A stretch of 64,000 nt of DNA from CAIRDP01 sp037134895 (GTDB lineage Bacteria; Bacteroidota; Bacteroidia; Bacteroidales; FEN-979): assembly GCA_037134895.1 (NCBI GenBank), contig JBAXLI010000009.1:1-64000 (forward strand), written 5' to 3'. Each line of letters begins with the position of its first letter. Within the stretch, counting starts at the first letter, position 1. Below the pieces are notes generated by a model. The model saw nothing but the letters and a program-made list of their open reading frames with translations, was not told the origin of the DNA and searched no databases. Positions 52,451 to 60,796 of this stretch are shown piece by piece. The translations under genes and the position numbers were made by a program.

Positions 52451-53125
52451 TTGTTGCATAAAAATTACGATTTGATAACATTACCAAAACAGAGGCGCAG
52501 GGATAAATCCTCGACTGCGTTGTTCCCTATACTCATTTTCTCAGTGATGTTTGTTTTGAGTTTGAGCTCGTTCGCCCAGACCTGGAATTTCATAAAAGAA
52601 AAAGACGGGATAAAGATCTATACAAGAACCCCCGAAAATTCAAATTTCAAATGTTTCAAGGGAGAAACGGTATACAATACCACCATGGATAAAATTAATA
52701 ATTATATCGGTAATGTTGAGAACATCAACTGGTGGGACAAAAATTTACGGGAGATCAAGGTGTTGTCATCTGTACGCGATAAGGAGATGAGGTATTACCT
52801 GATCTATGATGTCCCCTGGCCATTAAGTGACAGGGACCTTTGCGTGGAAGCAAAGATCACTACCGATCCGTTGACGGGCGAGAGGGTGGTATTTGCGAAA
52901 CCTTTGCTTGATGTAGTCCCTGAAAAGGAAGGCATAGTAAGGATCAGGAATTACTGGCAAAAATGGACCCTTAAGCCCATGGGGAATAATAAAGTTCAGG
53001 CTGTACTCGAAGGGTTTGTCGACCCGGGAGGAAGTGTGCCGGCCTGGTTGTATAACATGGTCATCGTTGACACCCCGCTCAAGGTGATGAGGGGGATTAA
53101 ATCCCTGGTGGAAGAAAAGAATTAA
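52451..53125 (+). CDS. Exported START-domain protein
   Basis: Up to 224 aa. The signal helix (LFPILIFSVMFVLSLSSFAQ) is followed by a START/SRPBCC lipid-binding fold: WNFIKEKDGIKIYTRTPENSNFKCFKGETVYNTTMDKI, WDKNLREIKVLSSV, YYLIYDVPWPLSDRDLCVEAKI and the long C-terminal helix. Such domains bind a lipid in a deep pocket. The start is uncertain: no ATG precedes the signal helix, so TTG at 52451 or 52472 is used. TACCTTTG at 52446-52453 could be a -7 element and would favour 52472. Its stop overlaps the convergent LamG gene's stop in TTAA. Confidence 0.82.
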   Translation: MLHKNYDLITLPKQRRRDKSSTALFPILIFSVMFVLSLSSFAQTWNFIKEKDGIKIYTRTPENSNFKCFKGETVYNTTMDKINNYIGNVENINWWDKNLREIKVLSSVRDKEMRYYLIYDVPWPLSDRDLCVEAKITTDPLTGERVVFAKPLLDVVPEKEGIVRIRNYWQKWTLKPMGNNKVQAVLEGFVDPGGSVPAWLYNMVIVDTPLKVMRGIKSLVEEKN

Positions 53126-54414
53126 GGTTTTGTCTGCTGGTACATTTCATTAATATCTTCCATAGACAGTTCTGTATGGAAAATCCTCAGCTCGTCAAGC
53201 CAGCCCCTGAAATGATCTGCGAAAGGAGAGTTGTAATTTCCCCAGGAAGTGCCGGAATAGGCCTGTGAACCTGCTGAATGATTGAATCCCATGGCGAAAT
53301 CAGGTTCCTGGAGGGGAAGTGTGCCGGCGTATTTCATACCTGTAATGTTCCTGGCAGGATCCCCTACAGGCCATTGATTGAAATCCTGTTGTTTCATAAT
53401 CAAACTGTTGATGTAAAGAGTCCCGATCCTGGTCGAACCGCTGTAAGTGAAACAGATAAATGCCCATTTATCTTCAACCAGGGCCTGCAATCCGCCAGTT
53501 AAGGTGAGGTCCTTGCAAAAAATCCATCCCGGCTCTCCTCCATTGTTCTGGGTTTTTCCATCGCCTGCAAATGTAAGAAGCTCGGTGATCGCCGTGCTGT
53601 CGGGCAGGGCATAGGAAGCACCCATCTCGCAGAAAGTGTAATCTTCGCCGATCGAAAATTCAAACCCTTTGTAATCTCCGAGGCCAAGAATGAGATGCCC
53701 TTTCGGGTTCCCTGCAGAATCGAGCTGGTGATACGGGTTGGCTTTGACCCAGAATGAGATGGAGAAATCGTTTGTGTTAAGCAGCTGATCGGCGTTAAGA
53801 ATCTCGATGATAGCTGAAGTGCCGTTAAACGCAACGCATTGCCCCAGAGACCTTCTAAAGGAATTAGCATAATTCACATCTGTCATTGTGCTCGCATTGT
53901 AATTCCCCAGCTGGTCATAGATATTCCCGTTAAAATTCCAGTAAGCGACCTGTCCCGGGGGGCCGAAACTTCCTGCGGTCGTAAACGCCCGCCATAGATA
54001 GGTCATCACAAGTCCGTCAGTCGAACGTATATTCAGGAAGGTCAGCTGGTAACTGATGCCGCTGCCAAGATCAGCTTTAGGAATGGCTGTGATGGTATTT
54101 CCAAAAACAACGTAATTCATGTCAACGTAGGATGAATCGAATACTCTGAAAAGTTTTATCGTGTTTGCGTTAACGCTCGCCGGGTCGATATTCGACGTCA
54201 GGGATGCAACGATTTTTGCATTTGACGGGACATTTGTAGGACTTACAAGGCTGAGCCCGACTCCTCCTGCCGAAAGTGAATTAAAATCCAGGGTTGGCGG
54301 ATCGCTTTGCTTGGAACAGCTAAAGATAAATAACAGAACAAAGAAACCAGAGTAAAAAATTATTCGTTGCACGATGCTTATGTTTTTCGGTAAAATAACG
54401 GTAAAGGTACTCAT
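53122..54414 (-). CDS. LamG-domain surface lipoprotein
   Basis: A 430-aa lipoprotein with lipobox IFSC. Residues about 60-145 resemble a bacterial Ig-like (Big_5) domain (VSPTNVPSNAKIVASLTSNIDPASVNANTIKLF, ISYQLTFLNI). The remainder is a LamG/concanavalin-like domain (VAYWNFNGNIYDQLGNYNAS, FSISFWVKANPY, HFRGWLDELRIFHTELSMEDINEMY). It is likely a glycan- or protein-binding surface lipoprotein. The stop codon overlaps the START gene's stop. Confidence 0.85.
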   Translation of the reverse strand: MSTFTVILPKNISIVQRIIFYSGFFVLLFIFSCSKQSDPPTLDFNSLSAGGVGLSLVSPTNVPSNAKIVASLTSNIDPASVNANTIKLFRVFDSSYVDMNYVVFGNTITAIPKADLGSGISYQLTFLNIRSTDGLVMTYLWRAFTTAGSFGPPGQVAYWNFNGNIYDQLGNYNASTMTDVNYANSFRRSLGQCVAFNGTSAIIEILNADQLLNTNDFSISFWVKANPYHQLDSAGNPKGHLILGLGDYKGFEFSIGEDYTFCEMGASYALPDSTAITELLTFAGDGKTQNNGGEPGWIFCKDLTLTGGLQALVEDKWAFICFTYSGSTRIGTLYINSLIMKQQDFNQWPVGDPARNITGMKYAGTLPLQEPDFAMGFNHSAGSQAYSGTSWGNYNSPFADHFRGWLDELRIFHTELSMEDINEMYQQTKP

Positions 54415-54514
54415 TTATTTCAGAATCATTAAATCTGTATTAATAAATTGTTAACAATGAATGCGTTGCGGATATTTTATAGATATTTGCGACGCAGGCT
54501 GGTCCTAATAATTA

Positions 54515-54546
54515 TTGATCGAAAGTTAGAAAAATTCTTATCTTTA
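54515..54546 (+). promoter_or_regulatory. Promoter of the unknown-CHAD-copA unit
   Basis: TTG (54515-54517), a 21-nt spacer and TATCTTTA (54539-54546), one mismatch to TAnnTTTG, 83 bp before the ATG at 54630. The 215-bp gap also holds the palindrome ATTGTTAACAAT at 54447-54458. Confidence 0.5.
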
Positions 54547-54629
54547 CGATATTGCAAAGCTTAATTGATTCGGCTAAAATTCAATCAAGTGACTACAAGT
54601 AAGGAAATTGATGATCAATACCGGGAAAC

Positions 54630-55187
54630 ATGAAAATCAGGGCAGGAAAATTCAAAAAACCAGGCAATACTGTAAAAGAATTGACTATTGCGGCAGGCAA
54701 AGCCATGAAAAGCGGTTTTTACACTGAAGCCATCTGGTTGCTTTCTGATATCATGGAAGCCCGGCTGAAAAAGCTGATCCTGGTCAGCGAAGGGAAAAAG
54801 CCAGGCGCAGCCTCCGGCCTGGAACAGCATTTGAAGAGGATCAGGCTGCTGCAGACGAGGGAGCAATATTCGGTACTGAGAGAACAGTTTCATATTTCAT
54901 TGATCAGCAGGCTGAGGGAATGGAAAAATAACCGTAATATCATGATGAAAGACATGCTTGAGATGCATGTTTCATATGAGCGGAAAGAAAGAATGGCAAA
55001 GATGGGGATCATACTTCTCAAGGAGCTTGACAAGGTTTACAAGCATTATAAACTGGCTTTCCATTTGCCGCAAGCTGTTGTGGTGCTTTCACCGGAACCT
55101 CCTGCCGAGCCTGCTCCCTCAAAAGTGGAAAGCCTGGAGCCACACCCTGACAGGCATGACAATGAACAAGTAATCAGCAAACTATGA
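54630..55187 (+). CDS. Helical cytoplasmic protein, unknown
   Basis: A 185-aa protein, strongly basic and almost all helical (ELTIAAGKAMKSGFYTEAIWLLSDIMEARLKKLILVSEG), ending in a Pro/Glu-rich tail (SPEPPAEPAPSKVES). The helix pair with LISRLREWKNNRNIMMKD recalls HEPN-like folds but lacks the RxxxxxH ribonuclease motif. The stop overlaps the start of the CHAD gene (ATGA at 55184), so the two are translationally coupled. Confidence 0.72.
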   Translation: MKIRAGKFKKPGNTVKELTIAAGKAMKSGFYTEAIWLLSDIMEARLKKLILVSEGKKPGAASGLEQHLKRIRLLQTREQYSVLREQFHISLISRLREWKNNRNIMMKDMLEMHVSYERKERMAKMGIILLKELDKVYKHYKLAFHLPQAVVVLSPEPPAEPAPSKVESLEPHPDRHDNEQVISKL

Positions 55188-56059
55188 CATCCTCCAGGGT
55201 TCGGGAATTTTACTGGAGATTTTTCAGGAAAAGGATCACATCCCTTCTTGCAAATATTTACCGTTCAAGCATAACCGGGGCCGAAAAGGACATTCACAGG
55301 GCGAGGCTTGACATGAAAAAGATCTATGCCATCCTCGAGATGTTTGAAATGCTGAACCCCGAGAAATTCGATCCCGGGAACTTCGAAGTGTTCAAATCCT
55401 TATTCAGGTTTTCGGGAAAGATAAGGGAATTGCAGGTAAACGAGATCGTCATCGCAAGGTATGGAGAGCCCAGTCAGGGCATGCTTGCCTTCAATAAATA
55501 CCTGCATTCGAGGGAAAACAAGCTTACAAAGCAATTCCTTTCGGTAGTTCAGGATTTTGATGAGAAAAAACTGAAAACGGCCGAGCGTTCCATAAAGAAA
55601 TTATGTAGTGAGATCAAAGTTAAAACCCTCAAAGCGAGATCTGAAAAGTTCATCCTTAAAAAGGCAAAAAAGATAAGCCTTCTGAGATTTTACCCTGGCA
55701 ATCCTGAAAATATCCACGGGATCAGGAAACAGCTAAAATCAATGGTTACTATTCTTACGCTGGTAGCAATGGTATTCAGGGACGAGAAACATGAAGCCAT
55801 ACTCGGTAAACTGAACCAGACAGAAATGCTTATCGGGAACTGGCATGACAACCAGGTCCTGATGGAATACATCGATCAGTTCCTTCACAAGCATAAGTCA
55901 TTCAGCAGGGAGTGCCAGCTTCAGCTCCTTGTTGTGAGAAATAAAATCATCAAAGACAATCAGGAGCTTCTAAAGGCGTTATTCCCAAAAATAGAGGAGG
56001 TTCTAAGTGTAATTTTCCCCTCTGAAGAAGCCCATGACGAAAATCAAGGAAATTTATAA
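55184..56059 (+). CDS. CHAD-domain protein (polyphosphate-binding family)
   Basis: A 291-aa protein with the conserved His alpha-helical domain. Key His/Arg/Lys segments are KDIHRARLDMKKIYAILEMF, KIRELQVNEIVIARYG, NIHGIRKQLKSMVTIL and IGNWHDNQVLMEYI. CHAD domains bind inorganic polyphosphate and localise to polyphosphate granules in several bacteria. The repeated two-bundle arrangement is complete. It overlaps the copper ATPase gene by 26 bp, a strong sign of coupling, so a role linking polyphosphate and metal handling is suggested. Confidence 0.85.
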   Translation: MTSSRVREFYWRFFRKRITSLLANIYRSSITGAEKDIHRARLDMKKIYAILEMFEMLNPEKFDPGNFEVFKSLFRFSGKIRELQVNEIVIARYGEPSQGMLAFNKYLHSRENKLTKQFLSVVQDFDEKKLKTAERSIKKLCSEIKVKTLKARSEKFILKKAKKISLLRFYPGNPENIHGIRKQLKSMVTILTLVAMVFRDEKHEAILGKLNQTEMLIGNWHDNQVLMEYIDQFLHKHKSFSRECQLQLLVVRNKIIKDNQELLKALFPKIEEVLSVIFPSEEAHDENQGNL

Positions 56060-58253
56060 GGTTGAAGGCATGTCATGCACTGCCTGTGCGGGCAGTGTCA
56101 ACAGCATACTCGCATCGGTCGAAGGTGTAGCGATGGCAAATGTGAATTTTGCGAACCAGACCGTGCTTATTGAATTTGATCCTGAAACTGTTTCAGTTCA
56201 ACAGCTTGAGAAAGCAGTTGCCCAGATCGGGTATAAGCTTTTAACTGATAAGGAACTGATTGCGGATGAGGAAGTGCGTGAAGCAAGGCGGCTGAAAAAG
56301 ACAAGGATAAATCTTGCAGCTTCCTTCGCTTTCGCCGTTCCGGTATTCATCATTTCGATGTTCCTTCCTTCTTTACCTTACAGGAACATGATCATGCTGG
56401 CCCTGTCGTGCCCGGTGATGTTCTGGTTCGGAAGGGAATTCTTTGTCATTGCCTGGAAACGCGCCCGTCACGGCTCAACCAATATGGATACCCTGGTGGC
56501 GATGGGTAGCGGTACTGCTTTCCTTTTCAGTTTGTACAATTCGTTTTTCCCGGCAATGGGTGGTATGGAAGGCATGGGGGCTGGAATATATTATGAGGCA
56601 GCGGTAGTAATCATTTCATTCATCCTGCTTGGCAGATATCTTGAGGAGAGAGCCCGCAATAAGACATCATCGGCTATCAGAAAGCTTGTCAACCTCGGGG
56701 TTAAAACCGCGAGGGTGATCAGGAACGGGGAAGAGAAGGAAATCCTGATCTCGAAAGTCAGGATAGGCGACATTGTTGTGATCAGGCCGGGGGAAAAGAT
56801 CCCTGTCGACGGTCATGTAAGCGAAGGTGAAAGCCTGGTCGATGAGAGCATGATCACGGGCGAAAGCGTACCAGTCACAAAAAGTGCTGGCGACCAGGTC
56901 ATTGGAGCGACCCAGAACCAGACGGGCAGCCTGATGATGGTAGCCGAAAAAGTAGGGGAGCAAACGGTGCTTGCGCAGATCATCAGGCTGGTGCAGGAAG
57001 CCCAGGGAAGCAGGGCGCCGGTTCAGAAGACTGTCGACAGGATCGCTTCGGTTTTCGTACCTGTTGTGATTGTCATCGCTTTCATTACACTGATCACCTG
57101 GCTTTTCTTTTCGCCTGAACCCGGAATCTCCTTTGCGATTAGAGCGGCTGTGAGCGTTCTTATCATAGCCTGTCCGTGTGCACTTGGACTGGCAACCCCC
57201 ACGGCCATCATCGTCGGGCTTGGCAAAGCCGCTGAACATGGGATCCTGATCAAAGATGCCGGCAGCCTCGAGGATTTCTGCAAACTAGATCTGCTGGTCC
57301 TCGATAAAACAGGGACCATAACCACAGGAAAACCCAGTGTAAGTGAGGTCATGTGGAATAAGACAGGGCCAGCTGACCATGAAGAAACCGGCGCCGCCGT
57401 GAGTGCAATAGAATGGCGTTCAGAACACCCTTATGCCCGGGCACTGATGGAGTATTTCGGAGTTCCTGAAAACACTCCCAATACAGTTGAGGCATTCGAA
57501 AGTGTAACAGGGAAGGGAGTATCGGGAATTTATAATGGCAAACAATATCATATCGGCAGTCCCACTTATGTTGTTTCAAAAGATTGCCTTCTGCCTGAAG
57601 AACTAGAGGAATACCGGCAGCTGCTGCAGAAGCAGGCGTTTTCAGTAGTTTTCATAGCGCAGACTCAGAGGGTGCTTGGTGTTGCGGCAATAAGTGACAG
57701 TATCAAGCCCGGATCGCCAGGGGCTGTTCAGGAACTTAAGGCCATGGGCGTTGAAGTGCATATGCTTTCGGGCGACAGTGTGGCTATCAGTTCCCAGGTT
57801 GCTGCAAAAGCCGGGATTGATTTTTACAAAGCTGAAGCATCTCCCTTGGAGAAGTCTGATTATATCAGGAATATGCAGGCCAAAGGGTATAAAGTCGGGA
57901 TGGTTGGTGACGGGATCAATGATTCACCTGCCCTGGCGCTTGCCGATGTGGGAATTGCGATGGGTAACGGCACCGATATAGCCATCGAATCGGCCAGGAT
58001 TATACTGCTGAAAGGAGATCTTACAAAACTTGCAATGGCGCTGAAGATTTCCCGTCAGACGGTTAAAACAATAAGACAGAACCTGTTCTGGGCCTTTTTT
58101 TATAATATCCTCAGCATTCCTCTTGCCGCGGGTGTATTGTACCCATTCACCGGCTTTCTGCTCAACCCCATGATCGCCGGAGCCGCCATGGCATTTTCTT
58201 CGGTCTCGGTTGTAAGCAACAGCCTGCTTTTGAAAACCAGGAAAATTGTTTAA
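56034..58253 (+). CDS. copA: Copper-exporting P1B-type ATPase
   Basis: A 739-aa pump that exports Cu(I) across the inner membrane at the cost of ATP. One N-terminal HMA domain carries GMSCTACAG (C15, C18). Then come the membrane helices, the actuator motif TGES (MITGESVPV), the metal-site CPC (C380, C382 in ACPCALGLATPTA), the phosphorylation motif DKTGT (D424), the HP motif SEHPYA and the hinge GDGINDSPALA. The C-terminal helices have MAFSSVSVVSNSL, as in Cu(I) pumps. It is preceded by the overlapping CHAD gene. Confidence 0.94.
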   Translation: MTKIKEIYKVEGMSCTACAGSVNSILASVEGVAMANVNFANQTVLIEFDPETVSVQQLEKAVAQIGYKLLTDKELIADEEVREARRLKKTRINLAASFAFAVPVFIISMFLPSLPYRNMIMLALSCPVMFWFGREFFVIAWKRARHGSTNMDTLVAMGSGTAFLFSLYNSFFPAMGGMEGMGAGIYYEAAVVIISFILLGRYLEERARNKTSSAIRKLVNLGVKTARVIRNGEEKEILISKVRIGDIVVIRPGEKIPVDGHVSEGESLVDESMITGESVPVTKSAGDQVIGATQNQTGSLMMVAEKVGEQTVLAQIIRLVQEAQGSRAPVQKTVDRIASVFVPVVIVIAFITLITWLFFSPEPGISFAIRAAVSVLIIACPCALGLATPTAIIVGLGKAAEHGILIKDAGSLEDFCKLDLLVLDKTGTITTGKPSVSEVMWNKTGPADHEETGAAVSAIEWRSEHPYARALMEYFGVPENTPNTVEAFESVTGKGVSGIYNGKQYHIGSPTYVVSKDCLLPEELEEYRQLLQKQAFSVVFIAQTQRVLGVAAISDSIKPGSPGAVQELKAMGVEVHMLSGDSVAISSQVAAKAGIDFYKAEASPLEKSDYIRNMQAKGYKVGMVGDGINDSPALALADVGIAMGNGTDIAIESARIILLKGDLTKLAMALKISRQTVKTIRQNLFWAFFYNILSIPLAAGVLYPFTGFLLNPMIAGAAMAFSSVSVVSNSLLLKTRKIV

Positions 58254-58278
58254 TGTTGCGCTGATTTTCTTAATTTTG
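58246..58278 (+). promoter_or_regulatory. Candidate promoter of the TPR-PAS kinase
   Basis: TTG (58246-58248), a 22-nt spacer and TAATTTTG (58271-58278), 24 bp before the ATG at 58303. The -33 element overlaps the end of copA; the spacer is at the long end of the range. Confidence 0.45.
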
Positions 58279-58302
58279 ATCGGTCAAGCTTGATTTTCAG
58301 GG

Positions 58303-60657
58303 ATGAACTTCTTTCATAAGGTTACATGTTTACTGGTCCTGCTTTTTATCCTGGCCCATCCGGCTGGACTGCTTGCTGATAATGACCATACTAACCATGG
58401 CAGAGAGCGGGAAGATGACATCCGCAGTATTAAAAGCATGATGTCAGCTTTTAAGAGTGACAGTATCACAGAAGAAGAAAAATTCCTGCTTGCATACAAG
58501 ACACTGAAACTATCGATTGAACAGTCTTTTACCGAAGGGAAAGCTGAAGCCTATCTCCAGATAGGGAATTATTTTGTGCATAAAAGGAAGCATGTCAATG
58601 CCATCAGGTTTCTTCTTTCGGCCACCCAGCTGTTTAGTGATTTGAAGGACACTACCGGCCTTATGAAGGTTGACCATGCCATTTTCGCCATAGAAATTTA
58701 CCTTAAAGCGTTTGATAATGCAGAGAAAACAGCAAGGCATGGACTGGAACTCGCGCGACAGAGCAAGGATCTTTTAAATACGGGATTTTTCCTTGAGCGG
58801 ATGGCCGATGTTTTCCATGAACAGAACGATACTTCAAGATCACTTGATTATTACATGGAGTCCCTGAAATATTATAATGAAGCGGGAGCGAAAAAGAACA
58901 TCCTTGAAGTATATATGTCGGTCGGAGGTATTTATCTTGACCAGAAGCGGTATGATGAGGTCCTGGTGATGTACGACACTCTTGCCCCTCTGGCCGATTC
59001 TATTGATCCGGCAACGGCAGGCACCATGTATACAAGGATTGCTCATGTGTATGATCAGAGGAAGAATTACAAAAAAGCTTTGGTTTATAATAAAAAAGCG
59101 CTCCTGTTCAGGAGAAAAGCAAGAACAGGAGATGCAGAGAACAGCTCCATCATTAATATTGCAGGTGATTTTTACATGCTCAACATGCCTGATTCTGGTG
59201 GGTATTACATAGATATCGGGCTGAGAGATGCGAAAGCCAACAACAGGGTATTTTATCTTAGAAACGGGTATAATGTTTTGTATAATTACTACCTGTCCAA
59301 AGGTGATGACAAAAAGGCCCTGGAATTTTTCAAACTGAAGCTGGCTGTGAACGACAGTATTCTGAAAGAAAGACTGAACACAAATATCAGCGTTATCAGG
59401 TCGGGCCAGAACATAAGGATACTCAGGGAAGGTATCAAGCAGCTTGAACGCCAGAATTCCCTTCAGAAGCTTTTTATCCGAAACCAGAAGATCTTCAAGA
59501 TCCTTCTGACAGCAATTGCCCTTGCCGTCATCATCGCAGTGTTTATCATTTTAAGAATAAACCTGAGGCACAGGAGGTCGAAAAGAGACATTGAAACCCT
59601 CAATATTAAGCTTCAGCATGAGGCTGCGGAACGAAAGCTGATACAAAAGAAAACGACCGAAAAAGAAGATCAGTACCGGTTCATTGCCGAACATTCACTC
59701 GACCTGATAACAAGGATTGACAAAAACCATATTTTCACATATGCTTCATCTGCCTCCGTGGATGTTTTGGGATATGAGCCAGGGCAGATGGTTGGGATGA
59801 ACCTGTTCGACATTGCGATTCCGGGTTACATTGATTTCCTGAAAGAAAAACTTAACCAGGCAATTTCGACCCGCAGGCCTCATTCCATTGCCTTTCTTGC
59901 AAAGAAGAAAGCAAATGAACCAGTATGGGTTGAGATCACGCTGAATCCTGTGTTTGACAGCAAGAACGGGGAGTTCAGGGAATTCGTTTCAGTTACCAGG
60001 AATATTCAGGAATTAAAAAAGAGAGAAATGGGGATCGTTGAAGGAACAAAGCAAAAGGAAAACCTCCTGAGGGAGATCCATCACAGGGTGAAGAATAATT
60101 TCGCAATCCTGGTCAGCCTTATTAATATGCAGAAATCCCAGACCCAGAGTGAGGACGTAAAGCAGAGCCTGACCAATCTTCAGCTGAGGATACGAACAAT
60201 GGCTCTTGTGCATGAGATGTTATACCGCTCCGAGGATTTCGAGAAGATCTCTTTCCCCGATTATGTGCGTTCGGTGGCTTCGGTGATCTCTTCAACCTAT
60301 GGGCGGATGAATGTGAACCTTGATTTCAAACTGGATCCTTTTATTATAAATATTGAGACCGCTATTCCTCTCGGATTGATTCTGAATGAATTATTGAGTA
60401 ATGCTTACCGTCATGCATTTGATGAGAACGCAGGCGGAGCGATAACAATTTCCTTCTGCAAGGATCCTTCACCTAGCCTTTTTGCTCTGACCATTTCAGA
60501 TACCGGAAAAGGCATGCCTGATGGTTTTATAATGGAAGGAAGCAAAACCATGGGGTTGCAGATCGTCGACCTTCTTGTCAAACAGATAGAAGGAAGAATG
60601 ATCATTAAACAGGGTGGCGGTACTTCTTTTTCTATTGTATTTCCAATTGAGGGTTAA
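58303..60657 (+). CDS. TPR-PAS sensor kinase of the HisKA_2 type
   Basis: A 784-aa membrane kinase. Signal or anchor helix (LLVLLFILAHPAGLLA), then TPRs over about 60-370 (for example SLDYYMESLKYYNEAGAKKNILEVYMSVGGIYLDQKRYDEVLVMY), a TM helix ILLTAIALAVIIAVFIILRI near 400-420, a coiled linker and a PAS domain (YRFIAEHSLDLITRIDKNHIFTYASSASVDVLGYEPGQM). HisKA_2 has LLREIHHRVKNNFAILVSLI with the likely phospho-His H594. HATPase_c has LILNELLSNAYRHAF, SDTGKGMP and TMGLQIV. No adjacent response regulator is seen. Confidence 0.92.
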   Translation: MNFFHKVTCLLVLLFILAHPAGLLADNDHTNHGREREDDIRSIKSMMSAFKSDSITEEEKFLLAYKTLKLSIEQSFTEGKAEAYLQIGNYFVHKRKHVNAIRFLLSATQLFSDLKDTTGLMKVDHAIFAIEIYLKAFDNAEKTARHGLELARQSKDLLNTGFFLERMADVFHEQNDTSRSLDYYMESLKYYNEAGAKKNILEVYMSVGGIYLDQKRYDEVLVMYDTLAPLADSIDPATAGTMYTRIAHVYDQRKNYKKALVYNKKALLFRRKARTGDAENSSIINIAGDFYMLNMPDSGGYYIDIGLRDAKANNRVFYLRNGYNVLYNYYLSKGDDKKALEFFKLKLAVNDSILKERLNTNISVIRSGQNIRILREGIKQLERQNSLQKLFIRNQKIFKILLTAIALAVIIAVFIILRINLRHRRSKRDIETLNIKLQHEAAERKLIQKKTTEKEDQYRFIAEHSLDLITRIDKNHIFTYASSASVDVLGYEPGQMVGMNLFDIAIPGYIDFLKEKLNQAISTRRPHSIAFLAKKKANEPVWVEITLNPVFDSKNGEFREFVSVTRNIQELKKREMGIVEGTKQKENLLREIHHRVKNNFAILVSLINMQKSQTQSEDVKQSLTNLQLRIRTMALVHEMLYRSEDFEKISFPDYVRSVASVISSTYGRMNVNLDFKLDPFIINIETAIPLGLILNELLSNAYRHAFDENAGGAITISFCKDPSPSLFALTISDTGKGMPDGFIMEGSKTMGLQIVDLLVKQIEGRMIIKQGGGTSFSIVFPIEG

Positions 60658-60709
60658 ACCTTAAATCATCATAACGAAATCCTGCGCTGTTCCTGCATTA
60701 TTTGAATCC

Positions 60710-60753
60710 CATTAACAATTATTTAACATTATTGTAATGTTGCCGTAACATGG
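60710..60753 (+). promoter_or_regulatory. Pho-box candidate: four tandem 11-bp repeats
   Basis: Four consecutive 11-bp units carry TAACA (once TAATG) at the same offset: TAACA at 60713-60717, 60724-60728 and 60746-60750, TAATG at 60735-60739. PhoB-type regulators bind direct repeats with an 11-bp period, and the genes downstream are a phosphate porin, pstS and pstC. The array ends 17 bp before the -7 element, where an activator replaces the -33 contact. Confidence 0.75.
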
Positions 60754-60770
60754 CCGGTTTGGGCAAATTC

Positions 60771-60778
60771 TAATTTTG
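60771..60778 (+). promoter_or_regulatory. -7 element of the phosphate porin promoter
   Basis: TAATTTTG fits TAnnTTTG and lies 18 bp before the ATG at 60797. No TTG occurs 19-22 bp upstream, which fits an activator-dependent promoter. Confidence 0.55.
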
Positions 60779-60796
60779 CCGCAAACAATAAAAGCT

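Noticed and set aside
52446..52453. Independent promoter for the START gene
   Set aside because: TACCTTTG fits the -7 element but there is no TTG at 19-22 bp upstream, so I mention it only as a hint for the start codon.
54447..54458. ATTGTTAACAAT palindrome as operator
   Set aside because: A single short A/T-rich palindrome in an A/T-rich gap; chance is likely and no second copy was seen.
54630..55187. HEPN toxin of a toxin-antitoxin pair
   Set aside because: The helical pattern is vaguely similar, but the RxxxxxH catalytic motif is absent and the neighbour is a CHAD protein, not a nucleotidyltransferase.
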